Below are positions 52,126-64,000 of a DNA stretch of 64,000 bases, one piece after another (positions within the stretch are counted from its first letter, which is position 1; every line of letters begins with the position of its first letter). A program made the position numbers and the translations under genes. Under the pieces are notes generated by a model. That model did no database searches and was not told the DNA's origin. It saw only the letters and a list, made by a program, of their open reading frames with translations. The stretch is taken from contig NC_089591.1 in NCBI RefSeq assembly GCF_019320115.1, positions 55,862,078 through 55,926,077 on the forward strand, read 5' to 3'. The DNA is from Miscanthus floridulus (lineage: Eukaryota; Streptophyta; Magnoliopsida; Poales; Poaceae).

Positions 52126-53060
52126 AAAGAAATACCGTCACCTGGACCAGCAGGATGTTTGTGAATTATGTGGACCACGGGAAGAAGATGTCTTTCATGC
52201 TCTTTTAGTCTGTCCGCATGCAGTAGCTCTTCATCAGGCCATGAGGAATCACTGGCATTTGCCGGCAGAAGAGGATCTTGTCAGGACTGGACCGGACTGG
52301 TTGCTTATGTTGGTACTGAACAATTCGTTGGAGGTACTGGCAAATTTTTTCATGTTGCTTTGGCACATTTGGAGCATTCGAAACAAGGTGGTACATGAAG
52401 GTGCATCCCCGTTCATTGCTAGTTCGGTCACTTTCCTCATTCGCTACATGCGGTCACTGTTGGAAATCCGGCAACATGAGGATCATGTGGACCTGAAGGG
52501 TAAACGTACCTTAGAACCTGCTGCTCGTATTGAAGTTCAGAATTCAGATGCCCAAGGAACTTTGAGATGGAAGCGACCGTCACAGGGGACTCTTAAAATT
52601 AATGTTGATGCTGCGTTCAACCATTCGTCGGGAGATGCCACAGTGGGCGTGGCGATTAGAGACTGGGGGGGCTCCCTAAAACTAACTTCGTGGCGTATCA
52701 TATCTCATTGCAGGGATGCAGAGGAAGCAGAGGCCAGAGCGTGCTTGGAGGGCGTTCGTTTGGCTCTTAGATGGCCGGATGCCCCGATGATTCTCGAGTC
52801 GGATTGCAGTTAAGTGGTCGCCAAGCTCCGAAGCAAAGCACGTGATCGATCTACTATTTGGCAATTCATTGAGGAGACGCATGAAGTTGGTGATCAGCTC
52901 GAGAGACTGGAGTGGCCTAAGATTAGTAGAGTCCAGAATAAGTTAGCTCATGAGTTGGCGCAGTATGCCATTAGGTCTAGGTTGTGTGAGTGTTTTTTTG
53001 CTTGTTTTCCAGAGTGGGTTCATACACTCTCTTGTAAGGATGCTACTTGAGTCTTAATAA

Positions 53061-53759
53061 AGTTTCTTTTTCGCAAAAACAAGAAAGAAAAACGTTCTAG
53101 GTTCATGAAAACTGTTCTATGTTCAAATAAAAAGGGTCTCAAACTTCAATAGGAAAATGATATTCGTCCTTAAAAGAATATAAAAAATGTTACATTTGCT
53201 TATTTGAAATGCACTAATAAATATTATTTTTATATTTTACTTATTTGAAACTAATGCTCCACTAGTCATTAGTGATTGGCAGTGTCCCATGCAGAGGATA
53301 AATACGGAATCAAGAAGAATAAAAAATATAATATAATAGAGAAAAAAAGAAGTTGTAAAAGAAATGGTGAAAAAAAAGGCCCAGGAGAGCAGAAGCCTGT
53401 GCGGGTGCGCTCCGCCACAACCCCGCGCCGCTGGGCTGTTGCCTGCTGGGCTACAGCCGGAGCCGCATCCGTGTTCACCTCCACCCCGTGCGGCTCTCTC
53501 TCTCTCTGCCTCTCTGCGCCGCCGCCCTTCGCCAGGTGTCGAAGCCTTCGCCGGCGACGAGCACCAACCAGGTATTCCTACCCTTTCTCTTCCCTGCCTC
53601 CTGTGCGAAACCGACCTCCCAAACTCTGACTTAAAGCTATTTGGCTATTGATGCCTACTAACCTCCAACACTGTACACCCATGTCCCTTTACTGGGTCTG
53701 CCCCTGGTAGTTAGTTGAATGGCAGGTCCCTTGTTTCATTGTGAATGTGATCGTCTTGA
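53061..53759. other. Flank between LINE and HCT pseudogene
   Basis: The first 300 bases are AT-rich. The segment 53390-53580 is GC-rich, with a CT microsatellite (53498-53512) and a possible 5' splice site CCAG/GTATTCC near 53572, like a leader exon. It has no HCT exon 1 homology. Confidence 0.4.
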
Positions 53760-56700
53760 GAAATTGAGAATGTATAGCTCTTAGGCCTTAGCTTCGTGGT
53801 GGAGTACCTCCTGTTCTTGGTTGGTTAGCTTTTATAATCTGTGCCACGCCTGTAGTTATACCCAGGCAATCTCTGTTTCTTTTAAGAATTACTTTTTGCT
53901 GTATTCTGTCTTTTATTGGATCGGTACACTTCCCATGAAGCTTTGGTCAAAATTGCTCAAGATTCAGCAGCGTCCATATTCATTAATCCATCGAAATAAA
54001 CTCTTGCTTCACTTTGATCGGATTGAAGGCTGTTGTTAAAAACTGATTTGTCGTCTAGTGGTTGTATTTCATACATTTAAAATCCATATGTGTCTATGTT
54101 ACCTTATGGTGTGCTTTCTTTTTATAGGGCTATACTATGTGAATTTAATGCCAGCGTGCATTTGGTTTAGATGTATCATGAACAGCAGTAGCCAAGCAGG
54201 TTGCCATAAGAGTTACAGTCCTGCCAAACATGAGATTTTTTTTTTCTGTAGAAAAAGAGCATTCACTGCAATATACGATTCAATTATCCATGTATGGTGT
54301 GGGTATGCAGTTCTTAAATGTTGGGGTTGCAGACCTCTTGAGCTTTTAACATTTACTCCCTCCACATTTTGGACAGCGGTCCTGAAAACAAGCTTTGGCC
54401 ATTATTTTCCACTAGAATATAAATGGACATCCTAACAAATTTATGCTTTTGTGAAAGTATTTTCAAGACAAATGTACGCTAAGTTATTTGTAATCAAATT
54501 TTAAAAGACTCAAACCTTGTCCAAAACGTCCAAGTATTTGCAAACAGGAAGGAATATAATAATCTAAAAACATGCCACCACAGCTGCTTTACTGTTTGCT
54601 CTTGTGGCTTACCCTATTAGTTATTGAAATTGAATTCATGCTAATAATCGAAAAGGCATGTGCTATCCTCTCCAGATGACCAATATATAGCATTTTAAGC
54701 CTTTAACTGTTGTATCCTTTTAGGCCAAAAATAACAGTTAGATTACACAAGCCACAGGCACAGTTGTCTTCCAAGCCACAGGCACAGTTGTCTTCCAATT
54801 GAGGTTGACTATGTCTGCATCTTTTCGATGATCTGGACATGCATGGAATTTACTGATTTTGATTTTGACATGCAGCTCACAGATTTGTTCTGCCTATGTT
54901 AGAATAAAATTGGACCTTTTACCCTGTGGAACCACGAGCTATTCTACCGTTACTTTGTTTTGATAGCTGCATTGTTGACATTGAGGTTCCAATTTCAATT
55001 CCTAAATGAAACCAGTTTGCACTCACATTCTGGTGTCCCTTCATCGCCCGATATTTCATTTATAGAATATTAGGTAGATTGAATAGCCACTTTTACATCC
55101 AGAGTCTTGTTCTTAAAAAGGTAAACACTAATGTACAGAAGAAAGTATGATGGAAAAGCTGTTGACTTCCTTTTATATAAATAGGAGCATTAGAGTTATT
55201 TAAGAGCTTAACCGTTATCTGGACAACTGAGTATCCTTATAACTGTTGCACATGCTGACAGTTTACCTTGCTCTTGGAATTTTTTTCACACGACACCTTC
55301 TGGGGTTATATTTGAACAAAAGAATGTCTAGTTATTAAGGTCCTAATTTTGCGCTCTTGCAATTTCTATATTCACTAGTAAGCTATCAGCCACATGCTGA
55401 ACACTCTTGCTTGGTATGCACACTTCATGTTTGTTGGTATGGAAATGATAGCCTGGAGCATGCCCATGTGATAATTTTCTGTAAAGTTTTTTTCTACAAT
55501 GATCTTTTATTTATTTTGCATCCTTTTCCTTCCAAGCCCTCTCTTTGTTGACTCTAATCTTATAATAATAATCATACATTGTAACTTTCTTATCGGTGAT
55601 CTCACTAGATAATCATGCTGGACAAACTTATTCTAAGTACTGATCGTCTCATTTTCCTTTCAACAATTGTTTTGACATAAAATAATTAATCTGTTGTTTT
55701 GACCTGACCTCTAGGATCTAGATGTGTTTGGTTTAAAATTAAGTGGGATAGGAACAGGGTGTGGTGTGCAGTGGCAGAGCTACCTTAGGGCCATAGAGGG
55801 CCATGGCCCCCCCTTGCCGTGCATCAAGTTCCATAGTTGTCATGTGCAAGTGCATGTATATTTCCCCACTGTCTACTGGCATAGCTGCATGCATAGTTGT
55901 TTTGTCTGTTACTACTGACTAGATGCCTGATGCATGCAAGCTTGCTAGCTATGGTGCCATGCTTGCCTGTAGCAGTACGTTCTTGAGGCCCGTTTGGCCC
56001 CTGCTTGCTTTGAGCGCTAGCTCCACCACTGGTGGTGTGCATGCATAAAATATGACTTCAATTGTTATTGGACTGCTCTAGATATTTGATCACCTGTTTG
56101 CCTTGTTTACTTCATGAAGTACTATGTCGAAGCTGAGATTGAAAATTCTTTGCATGGTAAAAGTATCTTAGGACTTCACAAAAAAATGGCCATGTGCTTA
56201 TTGCTAGAATTAATTCGAAAATATTGCTTAATCTTACATCTTAATACTTAAGAGTTCAAAACTTCAAACACATTTATATCTCGTGGATGTTTTTTTCAGA
56301 AATCATTATCAGTTTCTTGTTCCATCGCTAATTTCAGATTTCCAGGTTAAACGTGCTTCCTATTAGTCAAGGCAACATTCTGTTTCAATCATTTCCTGTT
56401 TCATATGTTTGGAATGATGGCTATCTTGATCATCAATTATTTGGAAGCTGCAGATGGAAAGTATGAAACATTTAATGAAGCTAATTCTCCTCAATTTTTG
56501 CTCCTGGTGGTTGAGGCATCTCCCTGGCATGTAACACAATTTTGTGGATGGCATGTCTGGTTTGCACTTCATCAACTCATTGTCAGAGCTCTGCCATGGA
56601 ACTCCAAATTTCCAGGTACCCTTCATGGATCACTCTCACCTCCTCTCCATCTTTCAACATGTTGACTACCCGCCTGTCCCAGCCATGTTCACCATGGCCC

Positions 56701-57294
56701 AAGCCCTCACTTCCAATTCCAAGCTAATGCCATCTGCTATCATCACAGACATTTTCAAGCTAATTCATTCAGACCTTGGTTGCCTGCGCTCACAGCTTCT
56801 CACATGTGAAGGTGCACCACATTTAAGCACGACAGCACATATGCCATGCTAGCCGAGCATGCCCGGCGATGTGTTTCTGTGTAAGGCTTCATCAGGATAT
56901 ACTGTGGCACTGATAGGCGACAACGGCTGCACCTTCCACTTCTGGATGGTTACTTCAGCAATGTCATCTTCGCCGCCACATCAATTGTCAAGGCAAGCAA
57001 GGTGACCAGTGGTCTAGCAAATGGGGTTGCAGTCATCCAGGAGGCACTAAGTTTGATGGATAATGACTATTGCCGCTCAGCGTTGGACTACCTGGGATTG
57101 AATCGGAGTTTTCAGCATTGATAGATGGAGCTCACATCTACCGGTTCCCGAACCTGGGGCTCACGAGCTGGGTGTGGCCTGTGTTCATGGGCTCGATCAC
57201 ATACGGCGACCTGAGGTTTGTTATCCCAGGTGCAAATGGCGATGTGCAGGCTGAACACATGAAGATGGTCCAGAAGCTGATATTTGAGTTGTAA
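53760..57294 (+). pseudogene. Tandem HCT pseudogene (intron and exon 2 only)
   Basis: From about 53760 the sequence follows the intron of the intact HCT gene (for example TCGAAATAAACT near 53990, as at 39263). Exon 2 homology runs from about 56500 to the stop at 57294 and continues into the 3' flank to about 57840. Exon 1 is absent. The splice acceptor region and the CGG.S codons are garbled, and a TAA precedes the HxxxD motif (H-N-F-V-D, still readable). There are frameshifts near 56830 and 56880, and a deletion near 57172 removes the whole DFGWG motif (SWV joins WPVFMG). It cannot make an active acyltransferase. Confidence 0.82.
54352..54556. mobile_element. Degenerate Stowaway-like MITE in the pseudogene intron
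   Basis: CTCCCTCCACATTTTGGACA at the left and CAAATACTTGG... with AACAGGAAGGAAT at the right are loosely complementary. It is probably an old copy, with moderate support only. Confidence 0.45.
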
Positions 57295-57607
57295 ATGGAG
57301 TGCTTTACTTATTGGAGAAGGATTGTAATAGGGCAAGAAGCTTCAGGGCATAGCCAGGTTCTCCCTGGTGAAACGTCTGAATCTTCAGAGTGAACCTAGT
57401 TACTGTTGGCCTTCAAATCTTGTAGAGTGAATTCAGGGTCCACCATTTTACGGGAATATTTGGAAAACATCTACTTGTACAATTACCAGTAACGAGTTCT
57501 ATTAAGAAAAAGGGGGCAAAAATGCAGAATAGGGTTTACAAAGTTACATTCTGTGAAGAAACTTGATGGAGGGAAATCATTGCAACTTGGCTGAAACTGA
57601 CTAGTTT

Positions 57608-57703
57608 TGTGAGAGATAAATACTGTAGCGGCTGGTTGATGAACAGTGTTTTGTGAGGGGAGTCAGCCGGCTGGTCTGGACCATCCAGACCAGCAAACGC
57701 GCC
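57608..57703. mobile_element. Partial hAT-like MITE
   Basis: GTGAGAGATAAATACTGTAG and CAGCCGGCTGG, ending near GCGCGCCC-like sequence, resemble the interior and one end of the grass GTTCGCTTGG MITE group. The left end is missing. Confidence 0.4.
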
Positions 57704-57923
57704 CTATGGCTTGGGTCTGGTGCTTCCTTCTGCCTGGAGTACAATCTGTCACTCTGGCTTGGGTCGGATTGAGCTGCTAGTGAATATACTCAGGTTGGCT
57801 GAAAGTTTCCTGTATGGCATATCTGTGTTCCTGATGTTTCTTCAAGGTCATGCTACAATAATATGACCCATAATAACATGTGTAAATTTTCATTATTTTT
57901 CCAGATTGAACAAGCAGCTATTA

Positions 57924-58201
57924 GACCGTCTCTGACAACCCTAACCCAAAATACAAGACCCATTTATCCTTTGGGTAGCGTTATAGGCAAATAGTTCAAT
58001 ACCTATTTTTGGTCTTCTCCCAAAAGACAACCCTTTCTACAAATGGGTCTTCAGGAGAAAGGATTATCAGATTTGAGTTATGCATCTCCTGACACCCAAA
58101 ATAGGTCTTCCATATATACAATCTGCTGGAGGCTATAGGTATTATGTTAGAGACCTATTTTGAGTTTGGATTCTGCAATAAATCTCCCGTTGGAGACCGT
58201 C
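57924..58201. mobile_element. Tourist/Harbinger-like MITE
   Basis: The ends GACCGTCTCTGACAA and TTGGAGACCGTC are imperfect inverted repeats flanked by TTA on both sides, the 3-bp duplication of the PIF/Harbinger group. Confidence 0.6.
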
Positions 58202-60269
58202 TTATAACCTGAAGGAAGGTCCTCCAGAGTCCAGATGTCTCTTTGCCTTCGTGTGCAGTGTCTGCTGGGAGTTTGCCTATTTGGTATAGCTTATAAGCTG
58301 CTTATGGCCAAAATAAACTGAAATCAATAGCCAAATGCTACGTTTTTAGCAGCTTATTCTGACCACGTTTATTCGCACAGCTCCCATTTATACTTAAAAA
58401 GCAGAAGCTACATCAACATCACACCAACTTATTTGAACCGTGACTTTTACTCTTAAAAGCGCTTCCAAATAAGCCGTACCAGCGCCTTTGTTCGCTCTCT
58501 CGGCGCAGAGACGCTCCTTGCGGGGTACGCGTGTCCTGTAAAACTGCCGATTGCAGTCTGCTGCTGATCCCGTTTCAAGGTTACTACTGGTCTGCGGAGT
58601 GCGGCCGACATGTGGGGAACTGCAGATGCCGAGGCTGATACGCTCGGGGAGCCCCACCGTTGGAGACTCTGAACTGAAAGCACAAGAGGCCTCACGCAGC
58701 CCGAGGCCACTGCAGGGGAGCACCCACTCCCACCCGGTCACCCCCACCTCGCCGCCTCCGCCCTCTTCTCTGCCCCCGCGCCGCCTCCCCTTGTCGCATC
58801 CCCTCTCGTTCTCCTTTCGCGATGCGGCAACGGCGCAGCGCCTTGAGGCTAGGGCTAGTCCTCCCGCCGTTCCGCGACCGATGATGCGATGACGACGCGG
58901 TGCCGCCCGGGGGAGCATTTCGCGGAGTGCCGGCCGGCGCACCACGAGGGCTCTGCTGCGCCGCGACGCGGGCTGGCTGGGCTCCGGTGTCCACGCCGCG
59001 GCTGCTGTCTGTGGCCCGCCATGTCGCGAGGGTTGGTCAGCCACGGGCCGCGGCGGGTCCTCCGTCTAGCGAGTGTTGCCGGGGGGGCCTTGACCCCGCA
59101 GAAGCTGCCGCTACCTGGCCGCCGGCGCTGCGACGACCCGTGAAGGTGCAACATTGCTCGCTCGACTCGTGTGCAGCCGTCGTGCTGGCGCCGCCGCGAG
59201 CGGTGGGCGGGCGCCCCCGTGCGCGCACTAGCCGCTCGACGCGACGAGTGCCAATGCCAAGCCGTCAGCTTTGGCGCCCGTGTGTGCCTCCGCAGCTCTG
59301 GCTGCGTCTCGTTCTTGCTCGCATCGGCGCACCACGTGCTGAATCGTGGGACCACACCAGGTGCTATTCTTACACCAATCCTCGATCACTTCGAGGTTAT
59401 TCGAATTCGTATTTCTCACGCTTATCATGCTAGCTGTTCTATTTGGATCCCCAGTCATCGTTGAGCGTCTCGAACCTTTCCTCATGCTCACTTCCGCTTA
59501 CAATTGTTGTCTCTGCCAATCACTAAGTCACACTCTGATTTCGCTACAACTAAGCCTATATGTATATTTATGTAACTCTGATTTTTCTACAATTAAGCCT
59601 ATATATTTATATTACATATAAGCACCGTTCTCAATTGTTAGAATAACTAAAGTTTGTCCACATAATTTGATGCTTTCAATTTATTTAGATCTGAAACGTG
59701 CATTTTAAACTTGAAACCTTGCTGGTCTGTCTCGAGATATTTTTGCCCCATGGTTCTATAAGATTTTATCGGAAAATAAATTAAAAGCGGATAGACGTGG
59801 AAGGGGAGGAGAAGGGAAGGCATACAGCTGTCGCGGTCAAAAAGTAGGCGGGCCAGGCCGCTGTAACAAACAGGATAGAGAAATGCCCTTGAAGAAAGAA
59901 GCGTGACATCGTGACATCAGTGTGATACGGCATCGTGTTTCGTTCGAAATTTGAGATTCACATCGCCTTAATGGCTTAATCCACTTTATCCTATTACGTA
60001 TTTATTATTAACAAACATGATTAATTGCCGAACCGCATTTTCTTTACTCACGGATGACGGTGGAATCTGGATTAACCATTTAACCGCCTTCCTGATTCGG
60101 CAGGTCAAGACAAAGGCGGTTCACCGGGCTCGCGGCGTGGACTTGTCTGGGCGTGACGCGTGCCGAAGCCGAAGCCAAAGCCGAGCCGGTGGAGCCGATC
60201 CATCGGCGCGTGGGCACCCAACCCGAGCGAAGCAACCGACCGGAGGCGTGGGAGTGGGGTGGGGCTGGG
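58202..60269. other. Intergenic DNA with a GC-rich block
   Basis: 58270-58474 has CTTATAAGC/GCTTATTC words typical of a hAT MITE remnant. 58480-59340 is very GC-rich with overlapping long frames on both strands (58394-59044 minus, 58900-59433 plus). Their translations are Arg/Pro/Ala-rich and unrecognised, so I call no gene. 59440-60240 has nothing of note. Confidence 0.4.
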
Positions 60270-60275
60270 TATAAG
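60270..60275 (+). promoter_or_regulatory. TATA box of the PP2C gene
   Basis: GGGTATAAGTGC lies about 30 bases before a CT-rich stretch (60312-60372) typical of grass 5' leaders. The transcription start is probably near 60300. Confidence 0.55.
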
Positions 60276-60299
60276 TGCAAGTGCCCGCCTCCCTTGCAT

Positions 60300-62398
60300 G
60301 GGACGGCCGCATTCTCTCCTCTCTCTCTCTCTCCCCCAGTCTCTCTCCCTTTGCCTCGCTCTCTCTCTCTCCTGCGAGGACCGCCCGGGAAGGTGAGATC
60401 GATCTCTGCTCCCTCCCCTTTCTCTCTTCTCCACGCTTTGTTTCTGTTCAACTCTGCTTCATCCCCCAAAACCCCGTCCTCCTGCTACTTCGTTCTGAAG
60501 CCCGTAAGATCTCGTTTCCTTCTGCGCTCAGCGCTGCGATTTCGTCTCGCTCCCGTGCATGTTCGTGGTCGTGTTTTATTTGAATGTTGCTGCTGTTTTT
60601 CCTTGTCGTCGACCGGATTCCATGCTCGAGATGTGTTGGTGCTTTTGGATTTGCGAAACCCTGCGAGATTTTGACCCGCGGATTTGGTCTTGTTGTGGCT
60701 TGTTCCTCCGTGTTTTGGTGCTGTTGGTGGTGGTGTTGTTGCCGTTGCTGGGGTTTTACTGTGTCGTGGTGGTTTTTGTGGTGGTGAAGGAGGTTGAGGG
60801 GGCCGCCGGGGCACCGATGGTTCCATGGTGATCTCCGATCGCCTCCCTCCTTCGAACTCGATCGGGCATACTGGTTCTTCTGGTTCGTCTCACCGTCGAT
60901 CTCTTGACGGCTACCCTTTGCTTTTGTGTGCTTAGAATTGTGCGGTGCTGGTGAGCACTCTCGTTTGGAGTTCCATCCTTCTTCGCGAGACCCTGGATCT
61001 CCGAAACTTTTTGCGCGGTTGTGCCCTCAGTTCGGACTTCGCGCTTGTTGTTGTTGCGTTCCGTATTCGTTTTTAATGTTGCTTTTCGTATTGGTTTATT
61101 CGGAGGGGAGGCGGCTAATGAGCACCGCGACTCCATGGTGAACTCGATTCACCTTTCCTCTCGAAAATTCTGCCGTCCTTTCATCAACCGTGTATCGTTT
61201 AACTCCTCTTGTCGTTCGTGCTACTGCTTATGTGCGTCAGAACTCGAGGATAAATCTGCTCGTGATCTGTCTATCTTTTTTTGTTGTTGTTTTGGTATCT
61301 GCTATGCTCGGCATGTTTGAGAGATCGCTGTTTTTGAATGTGGTTTTAGGGTTTTAGAAACGTGTGGATTTGGACCACCTTTTTTCTTACCCCGTTTTCT
61401 GTTGATCTTCTCGACACTACTGGGCGTGCGACAGGGATTGGTCTCTGCCTGTTCCTTTTCCTGTTTCCTTCATTGTTCCCTTTGTTGGATCTCCATCTCG
61501 ATTTTCCTCTGCTGAACAATTTCTAATCGTTGTTGTCGTGCCATCATGCGCTGCAAACTGCATGCCCTTTTATTTTCTCCCCCTTGCTTTTTACTAACCA
61601 TGTAAGTTAAGCTTGCAAAATTGAGTGTGTTTTCTTGTCTAATTTCTTGTCAAGGATGTTATGTAGTGGCATATCGCTATGTAGTTCCTTCCTGTCAGAA
61701 AAGTTTGTAATGCTAAAGCATCACTGAATCATGACTGTTGCTTGTTTTCACTTCATCTAGATAGAGTGCCTATACGATTAGTTTGTTATTTGGCATGTTG
61801 AAGTAATGGTCCTCAAAATTCATACAAGCTGAAATTGCTATTCTGATTTTGAAATGAAGCTGTGTGTTATCACAAAATCTTAGTTCACTTTAGGGTTAGT
61901 TTTTGAAATAGATCTTAGGTTTTCAGAACTTTGTTAATGCATCCTTGAAAACTGCTACTTCTTCCATATTATACAATTGTCCTGTAATGCACCCAAGGGC
62001 CCTGTTTCCAAACCTCGGTAAAATCCTGCATGCCATCCAAAATTGTCTCTGTTGGTTCCTTACCATAGAAATGGTCAAGATAAAGCGAGTTCTGCATTGA
62101 GCTTTCCAAGCAATGGTGTATGCCTATCTATGTTTTCTTTCTGAAATGAGATCCTAATTTGCATAGGACAATGCCAGTGCTAATGAATCTTTCTATTTGT
62201 ATTTCATCAATGCTTTCTGGCACTTCTGTGATCATAAACCTGATGTTAGTCCATCTTAATACAAAGATAAGCAGCTCTCCTGTGTGCTGGAGAAAAAAAA
62301 AACTGATGTTAGTTTGTTCATTTCCAAAAATTTTCCTGGTTATGAATTTTTAGGATATTGTACTCACACTAGTATGCAGCAGGATATCAAGCTCCGCT
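60300..62398 (+). other. 5' UTR of the PP2C gene with a long leader intron
   Basis: A non-coding first exon ends at 60392 with the donor GAAG/GTGAGATCG. A T-rich intron of about 2 kb ends at TATGCAG near 62379 (or CAG at 62382), about 20 bases before the start codon. Open frames inside the intron (60153-61320) show no known domain. Confidence 0.6.
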
Positions 62399-63907
62399 AT
62401 GGCACTTGCTGTACCTGTGACACTAAAGACTACTGAGGAGGGTGAGAATGAAAGACTTGATTACGCCGTGTCAGCTATGCAAGGACACCGTGAAAATATG
62501 GAGGATGCTGTGAGTAACCTACCAGCCTTTGTGTAGAATCATTGGGTGCATAGTTATATGAAATACACATGATTGACTTGCTAGTTGCTATAAGTTGCTG
62601 CTAAACAATTGAAGGCTCATGTTAACCTTCTTTCTCTGCAGCATGCAATTGTCTTAAATCTTGATGCTGCAACTGGCACATCATTCTTTGGTGTTTATGA
62701 TGGCCATGGAGGTCTGATCTTCACCCAGATGTTTAGCTACTTGTGCCCATTACATTCTTACTATGGATTCATGAGTACTGTTGACTCGTTTTACCATGAT
62801 ATTTGATTTATTGGAAATTCTGTTTCAGGACCTGCTGTTTCAAAGTATTGTGCGAGACACTTACACATTGAGCTTCGCAGACATGAAAGATTTCGTGATA
62901 ATCTCCAAATTGCAATTGAGAGAACGTTCTTAAGGTTTTCAACCTTTTGTAGCTCACTGAATTCATGCATTATATATTTTTAGATGGCATAAGTTATTTC
63001 CCTCCATTACTATAGTGGATGACAAAGGACCAATATTGCCACATTCTTTGTTCATAGTTGATAGTTGAACTTTTGCTGCACGTGCAAATAAGAAATATGT
63101 AATCATTGCTCCTACTTTGCTGCTGCAGGATGGATGAGATGATGAAAGACAGGAGCGCAGGGAGGGAATTATCTGGGTATGGTGGTAATGACAATTGGAA
63201 AGCATATAGAAAGGCTATGCGCACGAGTCTATTTCTACCCTTCTGTCAGGTTCTTACTCAACTATTTTATTTATAAAATCTAGCATATGAAAGCTTGTAA
63301 GTTGTAACATTTCACTTCATCCTCAATAATTTTCCAGAAGCCTGCCTATCCGGGGCCAGAAAATGATGGATGTACCGCGTGTGTGGTTCTCATTAGAGGC
63401 AACCAAATCATTGTGGGAAATGCTGGTGATTCTCGCTGTGTACTCTCAAGGAATAATCTGGTCTGTTGACTCATTCTTTTGTCAAGCATATGTCTGATAC
63501 CAAATCAGCCTGATATTTTGTACCACTAAATGTATTCTAATGGTGCCTAATACTCTGTTATTTCCATTATACGCAAAGGCGATTGATCTATCCAACGACT
63601 TTAAACCAAACCTTCCAGCCGAAAGACAAAGAATAGAAACTGCAGGACATGAGGTAATTTTTAGTGAGAGAGGAAATGTGCATCGTATTGATGATGGAAT
63701 TGCGATTTCAAGATCACTTGGTACAGTTCTGCCTGACTTTTTAGTCCATTGTGGGATTCTACAATTGATTGTGTTATCAGTGTTTTACTTCTTTGCAAAA
63801 AAAAAAGTGTTTTACTTCCTTGCATTTCAGGTGACCTGCTGTACAAGGATAACAATAATTTAGGTCCCGAACAACAAGCAATTACTGCCTTTCCTGAAGT
63901 TCGCACT
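62399..63907 (+). CDS. Protein phosphatase 2C (PPM family), 5' part, runs off the window
   Basis: Seven coding exons can be read: 62399-62509, 62642-62711, 62829-62934, 63129-63249, 63338-63460, 63579-63720 and 63831-63907. Together they give 250 residues, with introns GT...AG in consistent phases. PP2C enzymes are metal-dependent Ser/Thr phosphatases acting in the cytosol or nucleus. Metal-site residues are present: E35-D36 in RENMEDA, D57-G-H-G in [10 protein letters not shown], and D167 in VGNAGDSR. Further PP2C motifs are [24 protein letters not shown] and ITAFPEVRT. The start [11 protein letters not shown] is the first ATG after the leader intron. There is no signal peptide or membrane segment in this part. 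The C-terminal third, with the remaining metal aspartates, lies beyond 64000, after the donor GTAAGT at 63908. The subgroup and substrate cannot be told. Confidence 0.9.
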
Positions 63908-64000
63908 GTAAGTATTACTATATTCTGTTTTTCAAAAAAAGTATTACTATATTCTGTAACCAAAATGTGATTTTATCCATCTGGGTACTGTCTGATGGAA

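Larger units (their letters stand above)
45940..53060 (+). mobile_element. LINE (L1-type) 3' part, 5'-truncated, split by copia element E
   Basis: The left piece (45940-46527) encodes the end of the reverse-transcriptase region with IGDGRSTQIWWDNWLP and, after a frameshift, the zf-RVT segment WNKLWQVRVPSKVSVFAMKA. The right piece (52126-53050) completes the zinc-binding motif (CELCGPREEDVFHALLVCPH) and adds an RNase H-like domain with LKINVDAAFN, a conserved GVAIRDWGG and LESDCS. It stops with SCKDAT at 53050, followed by an A-rich tail. In-frame stops at about 46037 and 52811 and the split make it dead. The reverse-transcriptase core and ORF1 are missing. Confidence 0.78.

Noticed and set aside
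53760..57294. Second HCT copy as a working gene
   Set aside because: Exon 1 is missing, the frame is broken several times and DFGWG is deleted.
58394..59433. Long overlapping frames on both strands in a GC-rich block
   Set aside because: The translations are Arg/Pro/Ala-rich without any recognised domain. GC-rich DNA leaves frames open by chance on both strands, and no promoter or splice structure supports a gene.
60153..61320. Open frames in the PP2C leader region
   Set aside because: They lie in the leader exon and T-rich intron, and the Ser/Leu/Val/Cys-rich translations reflect CT and T-rich sequence.

Overview
The window is plant nuclear DNA, most likely from a panicoid (Andropogoneae-type) grass. 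This is inferred from a grass-type hydroxycinnamoyltransferase gene, Stowaway MITEs with CTCCCTCCG ends, hAT MITEs with GTTCGCTTGGCTTATAAGCC-like ends, and nested Ty3/gypsy and Ty1/copia elements. The species cannot be read from the sequence alone.

Left half, 1-33014: a nest of LTR retrotransposons. The outermost is element A, a Ty3/gypsy element on the minus strand. Its 5' LTR is at 31750-33014 and its other end lies beyond the left edge of the window. Three elements have landed in A. Element D (gypsy, 1-8519, left end missing) cut into A's antisense gene. Element C (gypsy, 11353-21070, same family as A but in opposite orientation, target duplication CGTAC) sits in an intron of the same gene. 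Element B (copia, 23745-31345, minus strand, target duplication GATAG) sits in A's gag. A and C each carry gag, no usable pol, and a second gene running antisense to the retroviral genome. That gene encodes a protein of the Transposase_28 ('putative gypsy type transposon') type. Four short introns can be read in it by comparing the two copies. Every copy seen is broken by stops or frameshifts.

Right half, 33015-64000: gene-containing DNA. It holds MITEs, a fragment resembling an EXO70 exocyst gene, a complete two-exon BAHD acyltransferase gene of the HCT type (37671-42430, 444 residues) and an AT-rich terminal-inverted-repeat element. Next come a LINE remnant split by a decayed copia element (45940-53060), a tandem HCT pseudogene (about 53760-57294), a GC-rich stretch with no recognised gene, and the 5' part of a protein phosphatase 2C gene (promoter near 60270, coding from 62399, running off the right edge).

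HCT makes p-coumaroyl shikimate on the route to monolignols. The neighbouring PP2C is an unrelated signalling-type enzyme. The HCT pseudogene is useful as an internal reference: it keeps the intron and 3' flank of the intact gene, so insertions in one copy can be dated against the other.
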